Shown here one piece after another: positions 1 to 8,003 of a DNA stretch of 64,000 bases. How positions within the stretch are numbered: position 1 is the first letter of the stretch; each line of letters begins with the position of its first letter. Below the pieces are notes generated by a model. The model ran no database searches. It saw only the letters and a program-made list of their open reading frames with translations, and had not been told where the DNA came from. The DNA comes from Loktanella sp. 3ANDIMAR09 (lineage in GTDB: Bacteria > Pseudomonadota > Alphaproteobacteria > Rhodobacterales > Rhodobacteraceae), in contig NZ_LJAK01000004.1 of the NCBI RefSeq assembly GCF_001420005.1, positions 248,001 through 312,000 of the forward strand, given 5' to 3'. The translations under genes and the position numbers were made by a program.

Positions 1-399
1 CCACCCATCCTCGATCTGCGCCATATCCGCGGCGATGTGCATGTGGATGGCGCGGGCGGCAAGATCATCCTGACCCCCTTCACGGTGGAACACGGCAATA
101 TTCCGGCCCTGGGATTCAGGATCATGGATGTCGCCTACCTGCCCGATGTGTCGGGCATTCCCGAGACCGTCTGGCCGACCCTCCACGGGTTGCACACCTG
201 GATCGTGGATGCCTTGCGCCGCACGCCTCACCCCAGTCACAGCCACCTCGCACGGACATGCGACTGGATTGCGCGGGCAAAACCGCAGCAGGCGATCCTC
301 ACCAACATGCATGTGGACCTCGATTACGCCACCTTGCAGGACGAACTGCCCGACAACATCATCCCGGCCCACGACGGCCTGCATATCGTCCGGCCCTAG
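1..399 (+). CDS. MBL-fold metallohydrolase, PhnP-like, C-terminal part
   Basis: The reading frame is open from the first base of the window, so the N-terminus with the HxHxDH metal site lies outside. The visible 132 residues include a late-strand phrase, PHPSHSHL, followed by a helix (DWIARAKPQQAILTNMHVDLDY) and a closing PAHDGL. This arrangement is typical of the C-terminal half of PhnP-like phosphodiesterases of the metallo-beta-lactamase fold, which hydrolyse cyclic phosphates. The HSH and NMH segments probably supply part of the metal or substrate site. A GTG at 37 could be mistaken for a start, but coding continues upstream of it. A copy of a dispersed repeat begins one base after the stop codon. 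The fold is fairly certain; the substrate is not. Confidence 0.75.
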   Translation, partial: PPILDLRHIRGDVHVDGAGGKIILTPFTVEHGNIPALGFRIMDVAYLPDVSGIPETVWPTLHGLHTWIVDALRRTPHPSHSHLARTCDWIARAKPQQAILTNMHVDLDYATLQDELPDNIIPAHDGLHIVRP

Positions 400-400
400 T

Positions 401-434
401 ATCATCTTGCCAAAAATACTCGCCCGCCGCAGGC
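401..434 (+). repeat. Dispersed repeat, copy A
   Basis: ATCATCTTGCC, then AAAAATACTC, followed by a GC-rich arm ending in GCCGCAGGC. It begins one base after the stop codon of the MBL-fold gene. Four more copies lie at 9459-9491 (minus orientation), 21614-21634, 51006-51037 and 57328-57359. It resembles a small palindromic or REP-like element family, although no transposase is encoded here. Confidence 0.7.
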
Positions 435-465
435 GTCCGCCGTTCACACCAGAGGGACCTCACCC

Positions 466-1395
466 ATGTCAGCGCTGATAGAGGTCATCCTCCCCGTCTT
501 TCTGGTCATCGGTTTCGGCTATGTCGCCGTCTGGCGCGGCCTGTTCAGCGACGCAAGCGTGGACGGGCTGATGCGCTTTACCCAGACCTTTGCCCTGCCC
601 TGCCTGTTGTTCAAGGCGATGTCCGATCTGGACCTGAGCCAGAATTTCAGCCTGGCCCTGCTGGGCAGTTTCTACACCGGCGCATTGGCCTGTTTCCTCT
701 GCGGCACGCTGGGAGGGCGCTACCTGTTCAAACGCGACTGGGAAGACGCAATTGCCATCGGGTTTTGCGCATTGTTCTCCAACACATTGCTGTTGGGCAT
801 TCCCATCACCGAACGCGCCTACGGCACGGACGCCCTTGCGGGAAATTTCGCGATCATCGCGATGCACGCCCCCTTTGGCTATTTTTTGGGGATCACGGCC
901 ATGGAAATCGTGCGCAACCAGGGTGGCGCGCGCAGGCAGCTTCCGTGGAAGGTGCTGAACGCCATGTTCCACAACAGCCTGATCATCGGGATCGTGCTGG
1001 GGCTGGCCGTGAACCTGTCGGGTGTGGCGCTGCCGGTCACGGTGACGGATGCCATTGACCTGATGGTGCGGGCGGCCCTGCCGGCGGCCCTGTTCGGTCT
1101 GGGCGGTGTGCTCTACCGTTACCGCCCAGAAGGCGACATGCGCGCGATCCTGTTCGTCTGCGCCATCAGTCTTGGTCTGCATCCCCTGTTCGTCTGGACC
1201 ATGGGACGCGCGACGGGCCTCGATATCGCCGATTTTAGATCCGCAATCCTGACCGCAGCCATGGCCCCGGGCGTGAATGCCTATGTCTTTGCCAACATGT
1301 ATGGCCGGGCACGGCGGGTTGTCGCATCCTCGGTGCTGATTGCAACGGTCGGCAGCGTCCTGACCATCTGGGGCTGGCTTTACATTCTGCCCTGA
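466..1395 (+). CDS. AEC-family transporter (auxin efflux carrier type)
   Basis: A 309-residue integral membrane protein with about ten hydrophobic segments arranged as two halves around a central polar region (residues 145-165, rich in Arg). This matches the AEC/BART permease family, which exports or exchanges small organic anions such as malate or malonate. Typical AEC marks are the early ILPVFLVIGFGY helix and the late AAMAPGVNAYVFANMYG helix, which carries a Pro-Gly break near the transport site. It stands alone, with no regulator or enzyme beside it that would indicate a substrate. It converges on the ABC importer operon across a palindromic terminator region. The family is confident; the substrate is unknown. 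Confidence 0.85.
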   Translation: MSALIEVILPVFLVIGFGYVAVWRGLFSDASVDGLMRFTQTFALPCLLFKAMSDLDLSQNFSLALLGSFYTGALACFLCGTLGGRYLFKRDWEDAIAIGFCALFSNTLLLGIPITERAYGTDALAGNFAIIAMHAPFGYFLGITAMEIVRNQGGARRQLPWKVLNAMFHNSLIIGIVLGLAVNLSGVALPVTVTDAIDLMVRAALPAALFGLGGVLYRYRPEGDMRAILFVCAISLGLHPLFVWTMGRATGLDIADFRSAILTAAMAPGVNAYVFANMYGRARRVVASSVLIATVGSVLTIWGWLYILP

Positions 1396-1399
1396 CCCA

Positions 1400-1461
1400 A
1401 TTTTTCGCGAAAAATAGGCCCCCCGTCAGCAACGGGAGGCCGTATTTTCGCGAAAATACGG
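1400..1461. terminator. Palindromic bidirectional terminator region
   Basis: This lies between the convergent AEC and ABC-permease stops. It holds a perfect 16-base palindrome at 1400-1415 (ATTTTTCG and its complement), a GGCC-c-CCCGT hairpin with loop CAGCA at about 1417-1441, and a perfect 22-base palindrome at 1440-1461 (CCGTATTTTCG and its complement). The A- and T-rich flanks would give U-tracts in both directions. The TTTTCGCGAAAA core recurs in related form at 51096-51120. Confidence 0.6.
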
Positions 1462-1465
1462 GGGA

Positions 1466-2692
1466 TCAGCCCGGTGACATGCCCCGCAGGCGTTCCGACC
1501 GGCGGCGCAAGAGTTCCACCACCGTCAAAAGACAGATGGACACGCAGACCAGCACCGTGGCCACCGCGAGGATCGTCGGCGAGATCTGCTCGCGCAGACC
1601 GGTGAACATCTGCCACGGCAGCGTCTTTTGCGCAGCAGCGCCCACGAACAGCACGACGACCACCTCGTCGAACGACGTGATAAAGGCGAACAGGCCGCCT
1701 GAGATCACGCCGGGCAGAATCAGCGGCATCTGGATCTTGAAGAACGTCTTGGCAGGTCCCGCACCCATGTTGGCCGCGGCCCGTGTCAGCGATTGGTCAA
1801 ATCCCACCAGCGTGGCCGTCACCGTGATGATGACAAAGGGAATGCCCAGTGCCGCATGGGCCAGAACCACCTTGATATAGCCAGTCAGATCCTTGGACAG
1901 GCCCAGATATTCCTCCATCCACAGGCCCATCTGGCTGTAGAAAAAGAACATGCCCGTGGCCGAGATGATCAACGGCACGATCATCGGCGAAATCAGGATC
2001 GCCATGATCGCACGCCGCGCGGGCACATGGGACTGCGACAGACCGATCGCGGCAAGCGTGCCCAGCGTCACCGAAATGATGGTCGCCAGCGGCGCGATGA
2101 TCAACGAGTTCTTCAGCGGCTGAAGCCATGCATCATTGGTGAAGAAGTCGCGGTAATGGCGCAGGCTATAGGCCTCGGGGTCCAGCGCCAACATGCCCGG
2201 CGTGAAGGTAAAGAAGTTCTCGGCGTTGAACGACAACGGGATCACCGTGACGATCGGTGCGATCAGGAAAAAGAAGATGGTGCCGCAGATGAACTTGAAC
2301 GCATTGTGCCACAGCGTCTGGCCAGAGGTTGCGTAAACCGGCACGCCACGGCGGTAGTTTCCCGTGGTCAGCCAATAGACAGCCCAGCCCAGCAGCGCGC
2401 CCAGAATCACGCCGCCGATGAAACCGGCCAGCCCCCCCGCCAGCAGTCCCAGCACACCGCAGATCCCCGTGGCCGTCCAGCGGCCCGTCTGTTGTGGCAG
2501 ATAGCGCGGCAGCACGAACGCCAGCACGGCCGCCACGACCATCCCGACCAGCGTGCCGGCAGCAGGCCCCAGACCTGCCGCCTGCCCACCGATGAAACCC
2601 AGGATCGCACCAAAGGCCAGCAGCAGCGGCAAGGCAAATGTCAGAAAGGGACGCAGTGGTTTGCCTGCGGTCGGATTGAATGCAGCAGCCAT
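1466..2692 (-). CDS. ABC transporter permease, PotC/PotI type, with N-terminal membrane extension
   Basis: Second permease of a polyamine-type importer. The C-terminal 270 residues form a standard BPD_transp_1 domain with the EAA loop (RAAANMGAGPAKTFFKIQMP), which docks to the ATPase. The protein is 408 residues long, against about 260-280 for PotC. The extra 120 residues at the N-terminus form three or four very hydrophobic Gly-rich segments (FALPLLLAFGAILGF, GMVVAAVLAFVLP, VLGLLAGGLAGFIGG, ILGALLGWAVYWL). The extension is in frame with the same codon use, so it is part of the gene. The gene starts two bases after the stop of the other permease and is the last in the operon. Polyamine transport is inferred from family only. 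Confidence 0.88.
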   Translation of the reverse strand: MAAAFNPTAGKPLRPFLTFALPLLLAFGAILGFIGGQAAGLGPAAGTLVGMVVAAVLAFVLPRYLPQQTGRWTATGICGVLGLLAGGLAGFIGGVILGALLGWAVYWLTTGNYRRGVPVYATSGQTLWHNAFKFICGTIFFFLIAPIVTVIPLSFNAENFFTFTPGMLALDPEAYSLRHYRDFFTNDAWLQPLKNSLIIAPLATIISVTLGTLAAIGLSQSHVPARRAIMAILISPMIVPLIISATGMFFFYSQMGLWMEEYLGLSKDLTGYIKVVLAHAALGIPFVIITVTATLVGFDQSLTRAAANMGAGPAKTFFKIQMPLILPGVISGGLFAFITSFDEVVVVLFVGAAAQKTLPWQMFTGLREQISPTILAVATVLVCVSICLLTVVELLRRRSERLRGMSPG

Positions 2693-2694
2693 GA

Positions 2695-4386
2695 TCAGCC
2701 CCCCAGTTTCACGTTGTCGATGCCCACGATCCGGTCATAGGCCCAGTACAGCGCCAGAACGATCACCAGAAGGATGGCCCCCAGCGCCGCCGCCAGACCC
2801 CAGTTCAAAGAGCTGGAGATGTGATAGGCGATCCGGTTCGAGATAAAGACACCCTTGGTCCCGCCCACGATTTCCGGCGTGATGTAGTAACCGATGGCGA
2901 GGATGAACACGAGGATCGACCCCGCCCCGATGCCGGGCACGCTTTGCGGGAAATAGACGCGCCAGAACGCGGTCCAGTTGGTGGCACCCAGCGATTTGGC
3001 CGCGCGGGTATAGCTGACAGGGATGGTTTTCATCACGGAATACAGCGGCAGGATCATGAACGGCAGCAGGATATGCGTCATCGCGATGATCGTGCCCGTT
3101 GCATTGTTGATCAGCGCCAGCCGGTTGTCATCGGCGACGATGCCGATCCAGACCAGCAGGTCGTTGATGACACCCTCGCGTTGCAGCATGACCTTCCAAG
3201 CGGATGTGCGCACCAGAAGCGACGTCCAGAACGGCAGCAGCACCAGGATCATCAGCAGGTTCGCCTGCCGTGCGGGCAGGTTCGCCATGAGCCATGCGAC
3301 AGGATAGCCCAGCAGGATGCAGGCCAGCGTGATCGCCGTGGACATGATCATCGTGCGGATGAACAGCGTGATGTAGATTTGCTGGTTCTCGGGACGCCAG
3401 GCGACGCCGTCGGGTGTCTGTTGCAGGTCCACGGCGTTCAGGAAATACCCGGCCGTATAGGGTGCGGAATAGCCCTGAATGATCCGCCAAACCTCGCGGT
3501 CGGCCCAGTCTTCATCGATCTCGACGAACTGCGCGCGCAGATCCTCGGTGTCAAAGGTGGCGACGGCGTCCTGCGCCTGCGTCAGCAGTGCGGCCTGCGG
3601 AAAATCCGCAGGGATCACGGCACCTGCCGACAGATCTTCGTAAAGTGCGAGGTAAACCGCGTTCCAGGGATCTTCTTCTGCCGGATTGTCGTCGTCCTCG
3701 ACCTGCACGACGCGGGCAAAGTCTGCGTACATGCGGGCGGTTTCGGGCAGGACATCCTCTACGCCGGGTGCGAGCCTGAATGTCGGGCGCGGCCCCTCGC
3801 CGTCATAGGCGGCATTCGCCGTCAGCCAGCGTTCACCGGCGAAGATGGCGATGAATGTCGCGGGGTCCTCCCATGCGGGGTCCAGTGCGACGAACTGATC
3901 GGTGTAGACCTCTCCGAAATCATCGACGCCACGGCCGGATTTGCGAAACAGCGACGAAACGCCCGACAGTTCATAGTTCAGACGCGATCCCAGCCGGGTG
4001 TGGTTCTTTTCCTCGACCGCGACCATCAGGTCCTTGGTCAGCGCGGAAAACACCGGCGCATCCGGAACATCGGTCACATCAGCATCCCAATCGGCCAGTT
4101 CCACGACCGTGCGCGGCAGCGTTTCGCCGACAATCTGGTTTTCGACCGACCGGAACAACATTTCGCCGATCGGGTAAATGAATGTGACCAGGATAAAGAA
4201 CAAAAGCGGCGCGATCAGCAGCAGCGCCCGCATCTTTTGCTTGCGCAGGGCGCGATTCAGCGATGATTTCAGCGATGTACCGTCAGCGGCAAGAACCGGG
4301 CCGGATTCATCGGATTGCCCGACCTTCAGCCCGGTATCCGGGGTGACGCCTGTCAGATTGTAAGGTCCTGTTGTGGCGTTGCTCAT
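2695..4386 (-). CDS. ABC transporter permease, PotB/PotH type, with large periplasmic insertion
   Basis: First permease of the importer, 563 residues against about 280-320 for PotB. A cytoplasmic tail of about 50 residues leads into TM1 (ALLLIAPLLFFILVTFIYP). Roughly 260 acidic, soluble residues follow (about 75-340), predicted to be periplasmic. The usual BPD_transp_1 core comes next, with the EAA loop RAAKSLGATNWTAFWRVYFP. The insertion has no motif I recognise. It could interact with the binding protein or act as an additional receptor. The neighbours are the DUF1330 gene upstream (two-base gap) and the second permease downstream (two-base gap), so translation is probably coupled. The permease call is confident; the role of the insertion is unknown. 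Confidence 0.88.
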   Translation of the reverse strand: MSNATTGPYNLTGVTPDTGLKVGQSDESGPVLAADGTSLKSSLNRALRKQKMRALLLIAPLLFFILVTFIYPIGEMLFRSVENQIVGETLPRTVVELADWDADVTDVPDAPVFSALTKDLMVAVEEKNHTRLGSRLNYELSGVSSLFRKSGRGVDDFGEVYTDQFVALDPAWEDPATFIAIFAGERWLTANAAYDGEGPRPTFRLAPGVEDVLPETARMYADFARVVQVEDDDNPAEEDPWNAVYLALYEDLSAGAVIPADFPQAALLTQAQDAVATFDTEDLRAQFVEIDEDWADREVWRIIQGYSAPYTAGYFLNAVDLQQTPDGVAWRPENQQIYITLFIRTMIMSTAITLACILLGYPVAWLMANLPARQANLLMILVLLPFWTSLLVRTSAWKVMLQREGVINDLLVWIGIVADDNRLALINNATGTIIAMTHILLPFMILPLYSVMKTIPVSYTRAAKSLGATNWTAFWRVYFPQSVPGIGAGSILVFILAIGYYITPEIVGGTKGVFISNRIAYHISSSLNWGLAAALGAILLVIVLALYWAYDRIVGIDNVKLGG

Positions 4387-4388
4387 GT

Positions 4389-4676
4389 TCAGGTGCCTTC
4401 CACCAGGATGATCGTGCTCTCGGCGCAGCGGCGCCGGATGTCTGCGACCTCTTGGTAATCTGGGTCATGATAAGCGGCCTTGGCGGCCTCATAGCTGTCG
4501 AATTCGATGACGACATGCCGTCCCATGTCCACACCCTCGGGCGTTTCGGACTGGCCGCCGCGCACGATGAACCGCGCGCCATGCGCTTGCAGGATCGGCG
4601 TGTCGCGCTGGACATATTCAGGATAGCCTTCGGGGTCCGTCACCTTGATATGACCGATGATGTAACCTTTGGGCAT
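4389..4676 (-). CDS. DUF1330 domain protein inside the ABC importer operon
   Basis: A 95-residue soluble protein with the ferredoxin-like alpha/beta pattern of DUF1330 (dimeric alpha-beta barrel): KGYIIGHIKVTDPEGYPEYV, then GRHVVIEFDSYEAAKAAYHDPDYQ. The start at 4676 was chosen because GAGGAAG lies about six bases upstream and the family begins with MxKGY; the frame stays open further upstream without similarity. It sits between the binding-protein gene and the first permease, two bases from the latter. No biochemical role is established for DUF1330. Its position suggests a link with the imported substrate, for example metabolism of a degradation product. Confidence 0.85.
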   Translation of the reverse strand: MPKGYIIGHIKVTDPEGYPEYVQRDTPILQAHGARFIVRGGQSETPEGVDMGRHVVIEFDSYEAAKAAYHDPDYQEVADIRRRCAESTIILVEGT

Positions 4677-4703
4677 GTCTGTCTTCCTCGCAGATTTGGG
4701 GGT

Positions 4704-4769
4704 GTGGCGGCCCGGTACATGCGGGCCGCCACGGATCATGTGTCGCCCCGGACGTATCCGGGGCGCGAC
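4704..4769 (-). terminator. Two strong intercistronic hairpins behind the binding-protein gene
   Basis: Hairpin 1 (4744-4765, first in the transcript) has a 9-bp stem, CGCCCCGGA, and a 4-base loop. Hairpin 2 (4704-4732) has an 11-bp stem, GTGGCGGCCCG, and a 7-base loop. Neither is followed by a U-tract, so they fit 3'-end stabilisers or partial attenuators that raise binding-protein mRNA over permease mRNA, as in mal-type operons. The stems are read directly; the function is inferred. Confidence 0.5.
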
Positions 4770-4777
4770 GTGATGGT

Positions 4778-5902
4778 TTACTGGGCCAGCCAGGCCTGGA
4801 ATTTCGCATCCAGGTCATCGCGGTAGTCGGACCAGAATGCATACTGCGTGACGAACACGTTGGTCGCGTTGGCCGGATCGGTCGGCATGTGCTCTGCCAT
4901 GGGAATACCCAGCTCTGCGTGGTCACCGACCAGCGGTGCAGAGGATGCACGTGCGGGGCCATAGCTGATGTAGGCAGCCTGATCGGCCAGACGCTGCGTG
5001 TCGGTCGCGAAACGGACAAAGTCCATGACGCGTGCCAGACGCTCTTCGGACAGACCATCGGGGATCACCCAGCCGTCATAGTCCAGCATCTGTGCGTCCC
5101 ACAGCATGCCGATCGGCTGATCCTGCTCTGCGATGGCGCTGAACAGACGACCGTTGTAGGTCGAACCCATGACGACTTCGCCATCGGCCAGCAGCTGCGG
5201 CGTGTCGGCACCGGCGGTCCACCAGACGACGTTCTCCTTGATGGTGTCCAGCTTGGCGAATGCCTGCGCCTGACCTTCATCGGTGGCCAGAACGTCATAG
5301 ATGTCGTCCTTGGCGACGCCGTCACACAGCAGCGCCCATTCCATGTTTGCCAGCGGGCGACGGTTCAGCGAACGCATGCCGGGATAGGTTTCCAGGTCAA
5401 AGATCGCGCAGATGTCGCTGGGCGGCGTGTCACCGACCATGTCCGTGCGGTAGCCGACCGTGGTCGAGAACACGATCTGCGGGATAAAGCAGTCGGACAC
5501 GAGGCTGTCACCGAAATCGTCCTCGGCGCTGGTGCCGTCGTCACCTTCGGCCAGCATTTCCTCGACGTCGATTTCCATTACGAGGCCTTCGTCGCACAGG
5601 CGGATGCCGTCAGCGGCTTCTACATCGACCAGATCCCAGGTGATGTTGCCGGCTTCGTTCATGGCGCGCAGCTTGGCCACCGCCTCGGCCGAGGATTCGT
5701 CCCAGACGACCGTCACATCGGGGTTCGCCGCGATGTAGGGTTCGACATAGGCTTTCAGCTGGCTGTTCTGGTAGGCACCGCCCCAGGACACGATCGTCAT
5801 GTCGTTTGCCATCTCTTGCGCGTTTGCAGCGGAAAAGACAGTCGTACCTGCCAGAACCAATGCGGTGGTCGCGCCAAGTTTTGTCTTCAAAGTCATATTC
5901 AA
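4778..5902 (-). CDS. ABC transporter periplasmic substrate-binding protein, PotD/PotF-like
   Basis: A 374-residue extracellular solute-binding protein. The signal peptide has a basic start, a hydrophobic core (ATTALVLAGTTVFSA) and a cleavage site after ANA at about residue 28. The mature protein starts with the family phrase MTIVSWGGAYQNSQ. Acidic and aromatic residues typical of polyamine-binding lobes follow (WDLVDVEAADG, VVWWTAGADTPQLLADGEVVMGSTYNGR). Six cysteines are present, two in the LCDEG and VSDCF segments, so disulfides are possible. It lies second in the operon, 68 bases after the ATPase gene and followed by two strong hairpins. Its ligand might be putrescine, spermidine or a related amine; the sequence does not decide this. 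Confidence 0.88.
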   Translation of the reverse strand: MNMTLKTKLGATTALVLAGTTVFSAANAQEMANDMTIVSWGGAYQNSQLKAYVEPYIAANPDVTVVWDESSAEAVAKLRAMNEAGNITWDLVDVEAADGIRLCDEGLVMEIDVEEMLAEGDDGTSAEDDFGDSLVSDCFIPQIVFSTTVGYRTDMVGDTPPSDICAIFDLETYPGMRSLNRRPLANMEWALLCDGVAKDDIYDVLATDEGQAQAFAKLDTIKENVVWWTAGADTPQLLADGEVVMGSTYNGRLFSAIAEQDQPIGMLWDAQMLDYDGWVIPDGLSEERLARVMDFVRFATDTQRLADQAAYISYGPARASSAPLVGDHAELGIPMAEHMPTDPANATNVFVTQYAFWSDYRDDLDAKFQAWLAQ

Positions 5903-5970
5903 CTCCCGTTATGTTACCCGGTCATTATTCATGGATGCACCCGCCGGGCCCGGCAGCATCCTGTTCGATA

Positions 5971-7113
5971 TCAGGCGTCCAGCGCGCGGCAGTCGCGCGG
6001 CAGCCAGCCGATATTGATGGTCGTCCCCGGCGTCAGCTTGGTCTGATCCGGGGAATTGCGTGTCTTGATGACGAAATTGTCGGTGCCGGCGACGCGCAGG
6101 CGAGTGCGGAAAATATCGCCCATATAGACGAATTCCAGCACCTCGGCCTTGAGCGTATGCGCATCCGGTCCCAGCTTGGCGGTGTCGACCTCAACACGTT
6201 CGGGGCGAATCGAAACCTTGGTCCGTTCGCCCACCTTATTGACGTTCACGGGCACCGCGTCGATGACCTCGCCGCTGTCCAGCTTCACGACACAAGTGTC
6301 ACCCTTGATTTCGGACACGACACCTTCGAGCGTGTTGTTTTCGCCGATGAACTGCGCGACGAAACTGTTCTGCGGTTCCTCATACAGCTCGTCCGGTGGG
6401 GCCAGCTGCTGGATGCGACCGTTTTCGAAAACAGCGACACGGTCGGACATGGTCAGTGCCTCGGTCTGGTCGTGTGTCACGTAAACCACCGTGATCCCCA
6501 GCTCGTGGGCCAGATTCGTGATCTCGAATTGCAGTGTCTCGCGCAGCTGCTTGTCCAGCGCGCCCAGCGGTTCGTCCATCAGCACCAGTTCAGGTTCGAA
6601 CACCAGCGCGCGGGCCAGCGCGATCCGCTGCTGCTGGCCACCCGACAGTTGCGACGGGCGGCGTCCCGCAAAGTCCTGCATCTGCACCATGCCCAGCGCA
6701 CGCATGACTTTTTCTTCCTGCGTGGACTTGTTCATCTTGCGGACCTGCAACGGAAACGCGAGGTTTTCGGCCACCGTCATGTGCGGAAACAGGGCGTAGT
6801 TCTGGAACACCATGCCGATCCCGCGCTTGTGGGGCGGAATGTTGTTGATGGGCGTGCCATCAAGGCGGATGTCGCCGTGGGTTGCGGTCTCGAACCCGGC
6901 CAGCATCATCAGGCAGGTGGTCTTGCCCGACCCCGACGGCCCCAGCATGGTCAGAAATTCGCCTTTCGGCATCGAAAGGTTCAGATCCTTTACGACCAGC
7001 TGTTCGCCGTCATAGCTTTTCTGAACGCGGTCAAATTCCACGAACGCATCTGCGTTGTTGGCCACGGCAATCTCCCTGTCACGTCCGGCGGGTTGTCCCG
7101 CACTGTTGGTCAC
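5971..7113 (-). CDS. ABC transporter ATP-binding protein, PotA/PotG type
   Basis: A 380-residue ATPase of the polyamine/iron/thiamine importer group. Motifs in order: Walker A GPSGSGKT (58-65), Q-loop at Q104, signature LSGGQ (156-160), Walker B LVLMDEP (176-182), D-loop, and H-loop in VYVTHDQ. The C-terminal 130 residues form a TOBE domain (KVSIRPERVEVD). It is first in the minus-strand operon, which continues with the binding protein, a DUF1330 protein and two permeases. tRNA-Leu lies about 150 bases upstream on the same strand. Start at 7113: the first 20 residues before FVEFDRVQKSY are dispensable in the family, so a later start is possible. Confidence 0.9.
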   Translation of the reverse strand: MTNSAGQPAGRDREIAVANNADAFVEFDRVQKSYDGEQLVVKDLNLSMPKGEFLTMLGPSGSGKTTCLMMLAGFETATHGDIRLDGTPINNIPPHKRGIGMVFQNYALFPHMTVAENLAFPLQVRKMNKSTQEEKVMRALGMVQMQDFAGRRPSQLSGGQQQRIALARALVFEPELVLMDEPLGALDKQLRETLQFEITNLAHELGITVVYVTHDQTEALTMSDRVAVFENGRIQQLAPPDELYEEPQNSFVAQFIGENNTLEGVVSEIKGDTCVVKLDSGEVIDAVPVNVNKVGERTKVSIRPERVEVDTAKLGPDAHTLKAEVLEFVYMGDIFRTRLRVAGTDNFVIKTRNSPDQTKLTPGTTINIGWLPRDCRALDA

Positions 7114-7266
7114 AGACTAAAGCGAGGCCGCCTGCGTTATGCAAGCCGATTCCCCGAAACGTTTTGGAAGCATGCGAAAACGGGCGATTCACCCGCAAAT
7201 TGGGCGAAATACGGCAAGATTGCCCATATAATTTGCAAATAGAGTGAAATGTCCTGAAACTTGCCT

Positions 7267-7353
7267 TGGTGCGGTCGGGGGGACTCGAACCCCCACTCTT
7301 GTTACAGAACAGCGACCTCAACGCTGCGCGTCTACCAATTCCGCCACGACCGC
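7267..7353 (-). tRNA. tRNA-Leu (anticodon GAG), CCA encoded
   Basis: On the minus strand the acceptor arm GCGGTCG pairs with CGACCGC, followed by discriminator A and an encoded CCA (7267-7269). The D-arm reads GGCGGAATTGGTAGACGC. The anticodon stem-loop is CAGCG-TTGAGGT-CGCTG, giving anticodon GAG (reads CUC and CUU). A long variable arm typical of class II tRNA follows, then the T-arm with GGTTCGAGTCC. The total is 87 nucleotides with CCA. No integrase or duplicated 3' end was seen nearby. Confidence 0.95.
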
Positions 7354-7409
7354 AAGTCTAGGCATGGCGCTGATTAGCCAAACGGACCCACACCATCAAG
7401 GCCAAATCG

Positions 7410-7907
7410 TCAGGTTGTCACCGAAACGCCGCCGCGCACCTGACGCCACAGCCAGACCAGCGCCACGATGCCCAGACCGATCACCAGCCATCCGGCGCGG
7501 TCGTCACCGCTCAGCACCACATGGTTCATCGTGCGGCCCGGCAGGAAATTGGCCAGCCCCGCCGCCCCCATTGTCCCGAACCAGACATTGCGCATGATCA
7601 GGCGGTGCGCGCGGATGTCTCCGCGCCGCACATGCCGAATGGCAGACCACATACCATGCAGAGCCGCGACCGCCAACAGGTGCAGCGGACCAAAGTGGCC
7701 GACCACCGCCAGACCAAAGCTGGGAATCCAGAACGATGAAACGGACAGCCCGACGATCCCCGTCACCCAAACGTAGCCAAGTCCCCTGTGCCAGCCGCGC
7801 GGCATTCGCGTGAACATCGTGAACGGCCCGACAGCCAGTGCGACCAATGCGCAGGCGATATGGATTTGCAGAACAGGGGATGCAGTCAGGATCGGGGTCA
7901 GGGTCAT
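7410..7907 (-). CDS. DUF2306 membrane protein
   Basis: A 165-residue inner-membrane protein with four or five hydrophobic helices. Conserved histidines are spaced as in DUF2306: one in HIACALVALAVGP, one in WHRGLGYVWV, one in GPLHLLAVAALHG and two near HRLIMRNVWF. The pattern recalls small haem- or metal-binding membrane proteins, but no function is established. A good ribosome site (AGAGGAC) precedes the ATG at 7907. It is divergent from the LytTR gene (96-base gap), a layout compatible with control by that regulator. The family call is confident; the function is unknown. Confidence 0.8.
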   Translation of the reverse strand: MTLTPILTASPVLQIHIACALVALAVGPFTMFTRMPRGWHRGLGYVWVTGIVGLSVSSFWIPSFGLAVVGHFGPLHLLAVAALHGMWSAIRHVRRGDIRAHRLIMRNVWFGTMGAAGLANFLPGRTMNHVVLSGDDRAGWLVIGLGIVALVWLWRQVRGGVSVTT

Positions 7908-8003
7908 GGCAAGTCCTCTTGGCTTAGGTGTTGCGATTGCCTATCCCTGACGCATGACCTGCGACCGTGCTAATCCTGATGCCCGAACGACTGGGCCGGC
8001 TGC

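Noticed and set aside
2821-4266. A 481-residue open frame on the plus strand opposite the first permease gene
   Set aside because: It is the mirror of a GC-rich coding frame: rich in Arg, His, Asp and Gln, no family motif, no ribosome site. The minus-strand permease has clear domains.
7267-7353. tRNA-Leu as an integration site for a mobile element
   Set aside because: No integrase, no repeated tRNA 3' end and no composition break is visible on either side.
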